From NCBI RefSeq assembly GCF_037113415.1, contig NZ_CP146608.1, forward strand, positions 248,001 to 312,000: a DNA stretch of 64,000 bases. The letters run 5' to 3'. Below, piece after piece: positions 26,150 to 36,500 of this stretch (position 1 is its first letter; each line of letters opens with the position of its first letter). This DNA comes from Devosia sp. XK-2 (GTDB lineage Bacteria > Pseudomonadota > Alphaproteobacteria > Rhizobiales > Devosiaceae). The notes beneath the pieces are model-generated. The model was not told where the DNA came from. It saw only the letters and a list, made by a program, of their open reading frames with translations, and made no database searches. A program made the translations under genes and the position numbers.

Positions 26150-27394
26150 ATGAAACATCTTCTTCCAGCAGCTGTTCTGTTGGCTGCCACAGCCCTAACC
26201 GCTCAGGCGAATGGCCAAAGCGCGATGGACACGCCAGCGACCGGCACCCTGCAGATCTGGATCGGCGGTGCCGAAGCCGAGAAATTGCCAGCTTTCCTCG
26301 CAGACTTCGAAGCTGCTAACCCCGAGCTCAAAATCGAGGTCACGCAGATTCCGTCCGACCAGTTTGATACCAAGCTGCTCACGGCCATTGCCGCGGGCAC
26401 TGTGCCGGACGTAGTGCGCCTCTACTCCCAGAGTCAGGCAGGGCTTCTGGCCACGGGCGCTTTTGCCGAAGTGCCTGAAGGCCTGTTCGACCCCGAAGAC
26501 TTCTTCATCAATGTCTACAAATCCACCGTCAAGGATGGGGTGGCCTACGGTGTCCCGATGGATGCCTACGCCACCATGTTCCAATACCGGAAGGACCTTG
26601 CGGAAGCCGCTGGCCTTGAGGCGCCCAAGACCTGGGACGAGCTCAAGACATTCGCTGCAGCCATGAAGGAGCAGGGCGTTGAATGGCCGATTTCGCTCGA
26701 TGTTGGCTACGACATTTACAATGCCCAAAGTCTGAATGAATTCGTCCACCAGAATGGCGGCGCCTTCATCAGCGCGGATGGTTCAGCCTGGACTATCAAT
26801 AGCCCTGAAAATGTCGCTGCGCTCGAATACTGGGGATCGCTGATTGCGGAAGGGTACGCCTCTGCCGATGGTCCGAAATTCCTCGATACCGTGCCTTGGT
26901 TTACCTCAGGTCAGATCGCGGCCAAGGACAATGGCCCCTGGCTGGAGCAGTTCCTGGTGGATGCCAATGGCGCTGAATGGATCAAGGACCATCTGGCCAC
27001 CGCATTGGTCCCTGCAGGTCCTGCGGGCAGTTTCTCGGCCCTGGGTTCGGGTAGCCTTGCCGTGCTCGAAGATGCCGGCAATCCGGACGCCGCCTGGAAA
27101 CTGATCAGCTATATGACGCAGCCGGAAACCCAGATCGCCTGGTACAAGTACTTCGGCTCGCTCCCCGCCGTTAAGGCCGCCTGGGACGATCCGGCAATCG
27201 CCTCCAACCCCTTGCTCGATGCTGAGCGCGAGGCCCTGCTGACGGCAGTGGATATCCCGCAGGTTTCTACCTGGCCGCAGGTTGGCACCTATCTCGGTCA
27301 GCAGATGGAACTGGTGGCCCGTGGTCAGGCCAGCGCCCAGGATGTGCTCGACGACGTGCAGATGTTTGCCGAAGGCGTCGGCCTGGGCAACTGA
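26150..27394 (+). CDS. ABC transporter sugar-binding protein, family 1
   Basis: ATG 26150 follows CGGAGGA and gives a 414-residue precursor with a Sec signal peptide (LLPAAVLLAATALTAQANG). The mature protein has the family-1 extracellular sugar-binding layout: LQIWIGGAEAEKLPAFLADF, VTQIPSDQFDTKLLTAIAAG, DVVRLY, YGVPMDAYATMFQYRKDLAEAAGL and PKTWDEL. It feeds the MalF/MalG-like permeases that follow. The ligand is probably a mono- or disaccharide; undefined from sequence. Confidence 0.92.
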   Translation: MKHLLPAAVLLAATALTAQANGQSAMDTPATGTLQIWIGGAEAEKLPAFLADFEAANPELKIEVTQIPSDQFDTKLLTAIAAGTVPDVVRLYSQSQAGLLATGAFAEVPEGLFDPEDFFINVYKSTVKDGVAYGVPMDAYATMFQYRKDLAEAAGLEAPKTWDELKTFAAAMKEQGVEWPISLDVGYDIYNAQSLNEFVHQNGGAFISADGSAWTINSPENVAALEYWGSLIAEGYASADGPKFLDTVPWFTSGQIAAKDNGPWLEQFLVDANGAEWIKDHLATALVPAGPAGSFSALGSGSLAVLEDAGNPDAAWKLISYMTQPETQIAWYKYFGSLPAVKAAWDDPAIASNPLLDAEREALLTAVDIPQVSTWPQVGTYLGQQMELVARGQASAQDVLDDVQMFAEGVGLGN

Positions 27395-27464
27395 TGTCCC
27401 CCCGGCCCCGGGCTCTTTGAGCCTGGGGCCAAATCTGGCCGTCCGCCCAGCCTGGAGCTTAGCC

Positions 27465-28364
27465 TTGTCCCGGATCGCATCCCTGATGTCCGAGCCCCGC
27501 CACATGCGGGCGACGACCGCATGGCTCTTCATCGCGCCATTCATGACGATCTTCGTCGTTTTCACCGCAGTGCCGGCGATACTGGCTCTGATCTACAGTT
27601 TCACCGATATCGGCGTTGCCGATATCAGGCGTCCGCTCGAGGTCGATTTTGTCTTCCTCGACACCTTTGTCCGGGTATTGACCAATGCTGGATTTCTTAA
27701 GTCGGTCTGGACGACTGCGCTCTTCGTAATTGTCGGCGTGCCTTTGACAATGGCGATTGGCCTGGCTCTGGCCATCGGGCTCAACAATGGCATTACCAAG
27801 CTGCGGTCCACCTATCGCGCGGCCTTTTACCTGCCCGTGATCACCAATATCGTGGCCGCCGCCGTGATCTGGCAATATGCCTTCACCCTCAGCGGTCCGG
27901 TCAATTCCATGCTTGGCTCGCTCGGTGTCACCGGGATCAACTGGCTGGGTGATCCGAAAATGGCCATGCCTACCGTGATCATGCTGGCGGTATGGCGTAA
28001 TGTGGGCACTTGCATGGTGCTGTTTCTGGCCGGCCTGCAGGCTATCCCGGAAGACGTCTACGAAGCCGCCATGATCGATGGCGCGTCCACCTGGCGGCGG
28101 TTTACCGCCATAACCCTGCCATTGCTCAAGCCGGCAACACTGCTCGTCACCGTCCTGATGACCGTGTCATTCATGAATATTTTCGATGAACCCTACCTGC
28201 TCACCAAGGGCGGGCCGCTCAGTTCCACCAAATCGGTCGCACTCTGGGTCTATGAGCAGTTCGGCCAGGGCAATATCGCGCCGGCCATGGCCGGGTCCTA
28301 TGTCATGCTGGCTATTGTTGTGGTTCTGGGCATTGTGCAACTGCGCTGGCTGAGGGCACGATGA
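27465..28364 (+). CDS. ABC transporter sugar permease, MalF/UgpA type
   Basis: TTG 27465 with GGAG seven bases upstream gives a 299-residue protein (MSRIASLMSEPRHMRATT); ATG 27487 is an alternative. It has six membrane segments and the EAA motif VYEAAMIDGASTWRRFTAITLPLLKP. The frame extending back to 27282 overlaps the binding-protein gene and is not coding there. It overlaps the next permease by four bases and forms the MalFG-like heterodimer with it. Confidence 0.92.
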   Translation: MSRIASLMSEPRHMRATTAWLFIAPFMTIFVVFTAVPAILALIYSFTDIGVADIRRPLEVDFVFLDTFVRVLTNAGFLKSVWTTALFVIVGVPLTMAIGLALAIGLNNGITKLRSTYRAAFYLPVITNIVAAAVIWQYAFTLSGPVNSMLGSLGVTGINWLGDPKMAMPTVIMLAVWRNVGTCMVLFLAGLQAIPEDVYEAAMIDGASTWRRFTAITLPLLKPATLLVTVLMTVSFMNIFDEPYLLTKGGPLSSTKSVALWVYEQFGQGNIAPAMAGSYVMLAIVVVLGIVQLRWLRAR

Positions 28365-29194
28365 TCAACAAGCCTCATCCCGTTCTGACCACTTTCCTCT
28401 ATGGACTTCTGACCCTGGGGGCGATCGTCGCGTTGCTGCCTTTCGTCTGGGTGCTGTTCGGTGCCTTCAAGTCCCAGGCGGAGATCTTGGCTGCGCCGGG
28501 CGCCTGGTTGCCGCAGAGCTTCACCAATGTCAGCAATTTCGTGACCCTGTTCGCTGAACGTATGTTCGGCCGCTATATGGTCAATTCGCTGATCGTGTCT
28601 GCGGCCACCGTACTGACCAACGTGCTGTTTGCCACAATGGCAGGCTATGCCATGGCCAAGCTCGAATTCCCCGGCCACAAGCTGGTTTTCGGCTGCGTGC
28701 TGGCGGCAATGATGGTGCCCTATATCGCGCTGTTCGTGCCCCAGTTCTTCATCATCGTGCAGATGGGGCTGGTCAACACATTGGTGGCCGTGGTGCTGCC
28801 GATCGCGGTCATGCCCATCGGTGTCTTCATAATGCGCCAGTTCGCCGACTCCGTACCCGACGAATTGCTTGAAGCCGCACGGCTCGACGGAGCCGGTGAA
28901 ATCACCATCTTCTTTCGCATCTTCCTGCCTCTGGTCGGGCCCGCCATCGCGACCGTCGCGATCATTACCTTTCTCAATTCCTGGAACTATTTCCTCTGGC
29001 CCCTGATCGTGGCTCAGAACCAGGACACCTATACCCTGCCGGTCGGCCTTGCCGTCGCCTCGCAGGGCGCCAGATCCACCGATTACGGATTGCTGCTCGC
29101 CGGGGCGATCGTCGTTCTCCTGCCGGTGCTGATCCTCTTCCTTTTCCTGCAGAAATATTTCGTCCAGGGCATTGCCGGCACCGGCATCAAATAG
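28361..29194 (+). CDS. ABC transporter sugar permease, MalG/UgpE type
   Basis: This 277-residue protein has about six helices and EAA motif LLEAARLDGAGEITIFFRIFLPLVGP, typical of MalG-like permeases. It overlaps the upstream permease by ATGA. No ATPase gene lies in this cassette, so the transporter probably borrows a shared MsmK/UgpC-type ATPase from elsewhere in the genome. Confidence 0.93.
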   Translation: MINKPHPVLTTFLYGLLTLGAIVALLPFVWVLFGAFKSQAEILAAPGAWLPQSFTNVSNFVTLFAERMFGRYMVNSLIVSAATVLTNVLFATMAGYAMAKLEFPGHKLVFGCVLAAMMVPYIALFVPQFFIIVQMGLVNTLVAVVLPIAVMPIGVFIMRQFADSVPDELLEAARLDGAGEITIFFRIFLPLVGPAIATVAIITFLNSWNYFLWPLIVAQNQDTYTLPVGLAVASQGARSTDYGLLLAGAIVVLLPVLILFLFLQKYFVQGIAGTGIK

Positions 29195-29233
29195 CCCCGT
29201 CATACCGAGCCTTGGGCTCAGCAAGGATTTCTC

Positions 29234-30154
29234 ATGCCGTTCACGGTCGCAACCGACATCATCACCTTCTACGATCCGGCATTCTGGGGTCTGAGCACCT
29301 TTGACGATGTGCTCGCCTGGGGAGCGGCGAACCCCCGCCCGTTCTGGGACAAAGTGCTGGCAACACTATCCGGCACAGGGGTCACCGGACTTGAACTGAC
29401 ATTTGGACCGGGCAGCATCGACAACGCCCTTCGCGCCTTTGGCAGCGTGGCTGCCTTCAAGTCGGCGCTGGATGCGTCAGGCGTCAGCGTCGTCAGCGCC
29501 TTTGTCGCCGATGGTCCGAAATGGGATGGCGACGCAGACCTGCCCGCCATCGTCGCCGATGCAGAACGCCGTGCCGATTTTCTTGCCGAACTCGGCGCCG
29601 AAATCCTCGTCTGCGGCCTGCCAATGCGCAAGACCTTCGGCGAACAGCCATCTGTCTTTATCGACGGTCGCTATATGCAGGCCATGGCCGACATTGCCCA
29701 TGCTGTGGGCGACGCGATCGGCCAGAAGGGGATTAAGCTCGCGCTGCACACCGAGTCCAACAGCACGCTCTGGTATGAACGCGACATCGACCTGCTCATG
29801 GCGCTGACCGACCCGCGCTATGTCTGGCTCTGTCCGGATTCCTGCCACATCGCCTTGGGCGGCGGCGATCCGGTGCAGGTCGCCGAACGTCACCGCCAAC
29901 GCATCGCCCTGGCGCATTGGAAAGACGCGCTTGGTCCCATCGAGGGGCACCTGGTCATCGACGCAACCATTTATGAGCAGCAGCAGCGCTACATGGCCGA
30001 CTTCGGCAAGGGCGTGATTGACTGGGCCGGCTGGGCCGCTGCCAATGCATGCACGCCAGGCAGAGATATCGCCTTGATCGAACTTGATGTCGCGGCCGAT
30101 CCCGTCGCGGCACTGCGCGAGGGCCTGGCCGTCGTATCGCGCTACCGCGCATGA
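29234..30154 (+). CDS. Sugar phosphate isomerase/epimerase-like TIM-barrel protein
   Basis: This 306-residue protein belongs to the xylose-isomerase-like TIM-barrel family: GVTGLELTFGPGS early, KLALHTESNSTLWYERDIDLL with a candidate metal-binding His/Glu pair, CPDSCHIALGGGDPVQV and IALAHWKDALGP. It follows the ABC permease by 39 bp and is coupled by ATGA to another TIM barrel. Probable role: aldose-ketose isomerisation or epimerisation of the imported sugar or its keto form. The exact reaction cannot be read from sequence. Confidence 0.85.
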   Translation: MPFTVATDIITFYDPAFWGLSTFDDVLAWGAANPRPFWDKVLATLSGTGVTGLELTFGPGSIDNALRAFGSVAAFKSALDASGVSVVSAFVADGPKWDGDADLPAIVADAERRADFLAELGAEILVCGLPMRKTFGEQPSVFIDGRYMQAMADIAHAVGDAIGQKGIKLALHTESNSTLWYERDIDLLMALTDPRYVWLCPDSCHIALGGGDPVQVAERHRQRIALAHWKDALGPIEGHLVIDATIYEQQQRYMADFGKGVIDWAGWAAANACTPGRDIALIELDVAADPVAALREGLAVVSRYRA

Positions 30155-30936
30155 TCGCGTTCAGTGCCTGCATCGAAACCGCCTTCACCGAAGACCATGC
30201 GGATTTTCCTGCAAGGGTTCGCGCCGCTGCGGCAAGCGGTTTCAGGGCCGTCGAAATCTGGGACTGGTGGACCAAGCCGCTGCCGGACCTGCGCGACGCC
30301 CTGCGCGACACCGGGACGACGCTGCATACCCTCTGCGTGGAGGATTGGCGGGACAAATGCCAGCTTGGCGATACGGCAGCGCGCGGCCAATTCATTGATC
30401 GGGTGCAACGTGCTGCCGAGGCCGCCATCACATTGGGTACGCCCAATCTGGTGGCGCTGCCAGGCGACCGGCTCGCGGACGTTGACGAGGCCATCCAGCG
30501 CGATTGCCTGATGGAGACCCTGGAGGCAGCGGCGACAGCGATTGCAGGCTCGGGTTTGACGCTGCTGCTCGAAGTCGTAAACCGGCAGGTCGAGGGACCC
30601 AATGCCTTGGTCCGGGATTCAAAAACCGCGCTTGATCTGCTCCGCCAGCTCGGTCGCCCGGACGTTGCCTTCCTTTATGATCGCTATCACGCCATCCTCA
30701 ATGCCGAGCCGCTGGGTTGGGCAGTTGCAACCAATATGGATCTGGTCGGCCATGTGCAGGTCGCAGACGTGCCGGGTCGGCACGAATTCGGCACGGGAAC
30801 GGTCGATTGGGTAATCGAGCTGAATTGGCTTGTCCAAGCCGGATATACCGGCTTTGTCGGGATCGAAGCCATCCCCCTTGGCCCCAGCAAGGACCTGCTG
30901 GCCCGGGCCATGCGCCTTCTTAGCCTTGAGGGATAG
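30151..30936 (+). CDS. Hydroxypyruvate-isomerase-like TIM-barrel protein
   Basis: This 261-residue protein has the Hyi/hydroxypyruvate isomerase family pattern: FSACIETAFTE at the start, GFRAVEIWDWW, LLLEVVNRQ with a metal-ligand Glu, FLYDRYHAILNAEPLG with Asp and His, GHVQVADVPGRHEFGTG and GIEAIPLGPS. Family members act on hydroxypyruvate or on 2-oxo-tetronates. It is coupled by ATGA to the preceding isomerase and ends the sugar ABC operon. Paired with the other barrel it could handle successive isomerisations of a short sugar acid. Confidence 0.85.
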   Translation: MIAFSACIETAFTEDHADFPARVRAAAASGFRAVEIWDWWTKPLPDLRDALRDTGTTLHTLCVEDWRDKCQLGDTAARGQFIDRVQRAAEAAITLGTPNLVALPGDRLADVDEAIQRDCLMETLEAAATAIAGSGLTLLLEVVNRQVEGPNALVRDSKTALDLLRQLGRPDVAFLYDRYHAILNAEPLGWAVATNMDLVGHVQVADVPGRHEFGTGTVDWVIELNWLVQAGYTGFVGIEAIPLGPSKDLLARAMRLLSLEG

Positions 30937-31135
30937 GCGGATGGCTGGCCTTGTGACCGAAACTTGAGGCGAGTCCGCGCCTTCAATCGGCGATATGGGC
31001 AGCAACAGACGGGGGACAAGGGTTACCCTTCGCGTGTCCGCGTACCAAGGCCTCGCCCATCTACAAGGCGACCGGTGGCCTCCGCGCCGATCCTTCTTGG
31101 CCATACGAAGACCGGGAATACGGTTCGGTATCTGA

Positions 31136-31846
31136 TCAGGGCGAAAGGTTCTCTTTCATTCGGACAGGGCCGCTAAAGGTATATCCGACGCCGTAAACGG
31201 CCCGGATCGGTGAAACCAGACTGGCCTTCTCTTCCAGCTTCCGGCGCAGCCTGCTGACAACCGCATCCAGGTGGCGGTTGTCAAACTGGGTTTGCCGTTT
31301 GGAGAGAATGCGCGTGAGTGCCTCGCGCGTGCACGGCTTGCCGAAATTGGTGACGAGCGCGCCGATAAATGCGTTTTCCGTCGCCGTTAGCCGGATCGTC
31401 TGACCGGTTGGCGCAATCAGTTTCCAGGAGACACTGTCAAAAATCCACTCCTCCGCCGACGCCTCGTCAGGGGCAGGCACCGTTTTCAGTCTACGCAAGA
31501 GGCTGTGAATGGCAGCCGCTATTTCTCGCAGACTGGTATGCTTGACCAGATAGATGTCAGCGCCGCTTTCGAAGCCGCGGACGCGGTTTTCCGCGCCGCC
31601 GTGCGCGGTCAGCATGATAATGCCGCAGCCGTTCTGCGCGCGAATTTCCTCGGCAAGCGCGAAGCCGTTCCCGTCAGGCAATGACACATCCAGGATGACG
31701 ACGTCAGGGGCCGTGCCACCGTCGAGCGCCTCGCGCAACTCGGAAGCGCTGGCCAGCCCGAGCGCGTCAAGGCCCTGCAAGTTCATATAGTCCACCAGGT
31801 CAACGCGCAGACTATCCTCGTCTTCCACGATGTAGATGCGGCTCAA
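31136..31846 (-). CDS. OmpR-family response regulator
   Basis: This 236-residue regulator starts with TTG 31846, seven bases after GGAGG, and its TTGA overlaps the kinase stop. The receiver domain has the acidic pair in YIVEDED and phospho-acceptor D53 in VILDVSLPDG. The conserved Lys is followed by His (LVKHTSLRE) instead of the nearly universal Pro. The C-terminal winged helix (TENAFIGALVTNFGKPCTREALTRIL, NRHLDAVVSRLRRKLEEK, YGVGYTF) is OmpR/PhoB type. Together with the kinase it forms a two-component system beside the two-partner secretion genes. Confidence 0.93.
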   Translation of the reverse strand: MSRIYIVEDEDSLRVDLVDYMNLQGLDALGLASASELREALDGGTAPDVVILDVSLPDGNGFALAEEIRAQNGCGIIMLTAHGGAENRVRGFESGADIYLVKHTSLREIAAAIHSLLRRLKTVPAPDEASAEEWIFDSVSWKLIAPTGQTIRLTATENAFIGALVTNFGKPCTREALTRILSKRQTQFDNRHLDAVVSRLRRKLEEKASLVSPIRAVYGVGYTFSGPVRMKENLSP

Positions 31847-33303
31847 ACCTGTTCCTCCATCTGGTGGCCCACCATTTCCCCAGGCCGTGGTCCGGGAAAG
31901 GGCAGTCGGGCGATGGCGACGGTGCCCCCGCCGGGTCGCGGCGAGAGGGATAGGGTTCCGTTGTGATAGCCCAGAAGTTTGCGGCAGGCGTGCAGACCCA
32001 GCCCTGTGCCTGTCCTGCCGCGGGCATTGGACGCTCTGAAATAGCGGCGGCCGAGATGTCCGCGATCTGCCTCGGGCACGCCAATGCCCCGGTCAGAGAC
32101 TTGAAAAACAAGGATATTCTTGCGTTCAAAGACGGCAATCTCGACCGGTGAATCATCGAAGGAATATTTCAGAGCGTTGTCGATAAGGTTGATCAGCACA
32201 GTCCCGAGCATTTCCGGATCGCCCCAATAGCCACGCACCTGTTCGACATTGCCAAAACGTAACTGCCCCTCCTGGCCGGTCAAGATGAACGGCTGCGTGA
32301 CACTCTCCATCAGCTTGGCGATATCGAGCTCTTCGGATTCGAGGATGCCCTCCTCCTGCTTCTGCCCGGCCAGGAAACGATCGATCAACATGGTCATGCG
32401 TTCGATAGACTGATCGATCCCGACCAGGCGTTTTGCGACCGTTTGGGGCGGCCGCTCAAGGACGGCCTCGATCATGTCCCGCGCGTAGCGGATCGCCGCC
32501 AGCGGGGTGCGGAATTCATGGCTGACCATATGCATGAGCAGGTTCTGCTCCTCGCGGGCAGCGCGCTCCGCATCGAGGCTGGCAGAGAGCTCGACTTCCA
32601 GCCTCCGCCGCTCGGCAACCTCATTGGCAAGAGCTGTATTGCGGTCCTGCAGATCGGCAAAAAGACGCATGCTGACCATGCACAACAGGCAGATGAAAAG
32701 CGCGGTGATGAACAAAGTGCCTTGGAAGAAGTACCAGGCGTTCACGTTGCTCAGGATCGGACCGTTTTCGACAGTCGCCGGCACCCAATAGACAAACAAG
32801 CTCTGGAGCAGGCTGGCCCCGGCATATTCGGCCAAAAGACCAATGGTGATCCAGCGCAGGAACCGCGACTGCGTGTGGCTGAGATAAACCGAGCGCGCCA
32901 GAAGCCCCATCATGACCACGGTGAATGCTGTGGACAGGTGAATGCGCAAGGCGAGATCGGCCGGCACATAGACGACCGCCAGTGTCCAGAAGAGGATGTG
33001 CAAGGCAAGAAACACGATCCCAATTTTAATGAAACTGGGCCGGCCGAGGAAGCGTGCAACGCCGTCAGCCAGCAGGACCAGGCCGATCTTGAGAACAAGG
33101 TTGTCGGTCACGATCCGCCACAAGGCCGGGTCGGGCCCGCGCTCTAGCAGCAGCAGCAAACCAAGGGCGATGGCGGTGAATCCGGCCGCGAGGAACTTGA
33201 GCTGGTAGAGATGCCGCCAGGCCATCCAGATCAGAATCCAGGCAATCGCCAATAAGGCGGTTATGCAGAATTCCAGCACCAGCAGCGTCTTGAGATCGAG
33301 CAT
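31843..33303 (-). CDS. Membrane sensor histidine kinase
   Basis: This 486-residue kinase has an N-terminal membrane domain of about six to seven helices (residues ~1-215) with no large periplasmic loop, then a coiled-coil linker (DRNTALANEVAERRRLEVEL). The DHp helix has H262 in MVSHEFRTPLAAIRYARDM. The ATP-binding domain has LINLIDNALKYS (N box), VSDRGIGVPEADRG (G1) and GRTGTGLGLHACRKLL (G2). The sensing domain resembles an intramembrane-sensing type; signal unknown. It is divergent from the TpsA gene, 281 bp away. Confidence 0.93.
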   Translation of the reverse strand: MLDLKTLLVLEFCITALLAIAWILIWMAWRHLYQLKFLAAGFTAIALGLLLLLERGPDPALWRIVTDNLVLKIGLVLLADGVARFLGRPSFIKIGIVFLALHILFWTLAVVYVPADLALRIHLSTAFTVVMMGLLARSVYLSHTQSRFLRWITIGLLAEYAGASLLQSLFVYWVPATVENGPILSNVNAWYFFQGTLFITALFICLLCMVSMRLFADLQDRNTALANEVAERRRLEVELSASLDAERAAREEQNLLMHMVSHEFRTPLAAIRYARDMIEAVLERPPQTVAKRLVGIDQSIERMTMLIDRFLAGQKQEEGILESEELDIAKLMESVTQPFILTGQEGQLRFGNVEQVRGYWGDPEMLGTVLINLIDNALKYSFDDSPVEIAVFERKNILVFQVSDRGIGVPEADRGHLGRRYFRASNARGRTGTGLGLHACRKLLGYHNGTLSLSPRPGGGTVAIARLPFPGPRPGEMVGHQMEEQV

Positions 33304-33584
33304 GCCTCAGTGATCGCCCAGCCTGACGGTCTGTGCAAGCCTTGGCAGCACCGTTGCTTTCGGCGGCAGGTGAATTTGCGCTGGTAATATTGGTCCGAAG
33401 GCAGTGCTTCGTCAGTTTTCGTCAGAATCGGTCAGAATTGGTAGGTGGAACGCCCTCAAAACCGACTGTATCCCGAGGGCCAGGACGACATGCGTGCATG
33501 TCGAGCCGCGCGCTTGGGAGACGTGTGAGGATGCTGGTAGCAGGCTTGAAGCCCGGCCGATTGCAGATGGGCAGAGACAGGGAG

Positions 33585-36500
33585 ATGACGCACAGGACCA
33601 TGCGTACGTCTCGCCTGCTTGCCGCATCTCTGTTGATGAGCACGGCGCTGGTGCCGTTGGCCTGGGCGCAGGACATTCTCCCCTCAGACGGTCAATTCGT
33701 TGCCGGTAGCGGCACAATCACTGCCGATAGCCAAACGATGGAGATCAACCAGATCTCGCAAGCAGGCATCATAAACTGGGGTGAATTTTCCATCGGCGCA
33801 GGCAACCAGGTCCATTTCAACAATGGGTCCGGCGGAACGCTTAACCGCGTGACCGGCAACATCCCCAGCCTGATCAATGGCGGCCTGAGCGCTACAGGTA
33901 GCGTTTTTCTGGTCAATCCATCCGGCGTGGTCGTTGGGACAGACGGCGTGGTCGAAACCGGCGGTTCCTTTGTTGCCTCGACCCACGACCTTTCGGATGC
34001 CGACTTCCTCGATGGCGGCAGCATGACGTTCTCGGGCACCAGCACCGCTGGCGTGGTCAATGCCGGAACCATCCGCTCCGCACAGGGCGATATTGCCCTT
34101 ATCGCTCGCGAAGTGGCCAATATCGGCACGCTCGATGCCCCCAACGGCATGGCTGGTCTGGCCGCAGGCTATCAGATTTTGCTCAAGGATACGGCCGATG
34201 CCGACGGCCTCCTGTCGGTGGAAATCGGCGGCTCCGATACCTCCGCGACCAATGCCGGCACGATAACGGCTGCCAGCGCCGAAATCCGCGCCAATGGCGG
34301 CAATGTCTATGCCTTGGCGGGAAACACGGACGATGTGGTCAAAGCGACAGGCGCCAGCACCTCCGGCGGGCGGATATTCCTGACAGCCGGCGCGGATGGT
34401 CACGTCGAGGCGACAGGCACGTTTGAAGCGCGCCGCGAGACACCCGCAGATGCAGTGTCAGATGGCGGCGACATCCTGTTGACTGGCGGCACGATCAACG
34501 CCAACGGCCGCTTCGATGCCTCGGCGGTGGGAGCTGACGGGGCCGGCGGCAATATCGTGCTTTATGCCGATGAGACGGCCGATGTCGGTGGTACATTCGG
34601 GGCACGCGGCGGCGCGGGCGGCGTGGGCGGATTTGTCGAGACCTCCTCTGCCGGCACCATCAACTATGCTGGGATCTCGGTGGACACGTCCTCTGTGGGC
34701 GGCATGGCGGGCGAATGGCTGATCGACCCCATCACCCTGACGGTGGATGCTGCTGCTGCAGCGACGATCTCGACTAATCTGGCCAGCACCAATGTCTCGC
34801 TTCAGACGACCGACTCCACGGCCAGTGGGCCAGGCAATCAGAGTGCGGGCGACGGCGACATTATCATCGATTCAGGCATAAGCTGGACCAGCGCCAATAC
34901 GCTGACTCTCAACGCCTATAACAACATCGCCATCAACGCGGCCATCAATGGTCAGAACGGCGGATTGACGCTTCTCGCCTACGGTAACAGCAGCACAGAC
35001 GCGGTCGGCACGATCTCGACGGGCGCTGGCGGTGCGGTCGATGTCGGCAATTTTACGCTCAACCGGGGTGTCTGGGAGCAGGTCGGTGCCGGCCTGCCAG
35101 ATTTTTCCGCAAACGGTATGGATGTTAGATTCGGCACCTTCATCCGCGCCTTGGGCGGAGATGGTACCTATACAGATCCCTATGCGCTGTTTGACATCTA
35201 TGGCTTGCAAGGGATCACCACCAATGACTGGCGCGGCCGCAGGTCTGGCGATGTCAGTCTTTACTATGAACTCGCCAACGACATCGACGCATCAGCGACG
35301 TCGTCCTGGAATGGTGGCGCCGGTTTCGCGCCTGTCGGTCTGCGCGGAAGCCTGGATGGAAACGGACATGGGATTGACGGGCTTTATATCAACCGGCCGT
35401 CCCAAAGCAATGTTGCCCTCGTAAGCTACTGGGAAGACAACTATTTTACCTCCGGACGAGCGCTGGAAATAAAGGATCTCACAATCACCAATGCGACCGT
35501 CACTGGCGACAGCCAGGTAGCGATCCTGGTCGGCGACACAGGTGGTGCCGAGGCTCACAATATGTCGAATGTCGCTGTCAGTGGCACCGTCCAGGCGAAT
35601 AGCTGGGGTTCAGGCGTAGTGGCCAGGTATCACGGTGGCATTGATCAGTCGATCATGACCAATGTGCATGCCGATGTATCCGTTACGACAACGAATGGAG
35701 GCGGTGCCGCTGGCGGTCTGGTCAGCATCATGAGAGAAGGCCTGACTATATCGAATTCCAGCTCAAAAGGGACCATTAGCGGAGGGAACGTCGGCGGATT
35801 GGTGGGAACCGTCGACGACGACAATAACAGGATAGAAAACTCCTATTCGACGGCGACAGTTATCGCTGATGGCGCCTTCAGAGAGGCCGGCGGACTGGTT
35901 GGTGAAGCCGAGGACATTGCGATCAGCAATTCCTATTTCGCCGGGCAGGTACTCGGCACCAATGGTGCTTCCGCTGGCGGTCTTGTGGGTCAGGCCGACA
36001 GAAACACGGTCATTGAGAACGCCTTTGTGACCGGGCTGGTGGAGGCCGAAGGCGACGTGGGTGCGCTGGTCGGCCAAGCCGCTGATAACAGCGTATCCAT
36101 AACCGACTCGACCTGGGACACGGATACGACCGGGCAAAGTGAGGCGATTGGCTATTCGGGTTTCTCTACGCCGACGGTGACCAATACGAACGGCCTGGCG
36201 ACATCGGAAATGCAGGGCACGCTGGCCTTGGACGGCGTCTCTCTGGATAGCGGCATTTGGGGAACTGGCAGCGGACTCTATCCCTATTTCAACTGGGAAT
36301 ATGCAACAGCGCCTGAGGCGATTTCCGGCACGGTCTATACCGATGCGGGCAACACGGCCTGGTCTGGCGCAGGTATCGGCGCGATCTCTGGCGGCAATCT
36401 GCTTGGAACCGCAAGCACGGGGGCGAATGGCTATTATTACATCCTGACCCCGTCCGGCTCCATCGATCCGTCCGGCGCGCTGGCTTTTCTCGACGGCGAA

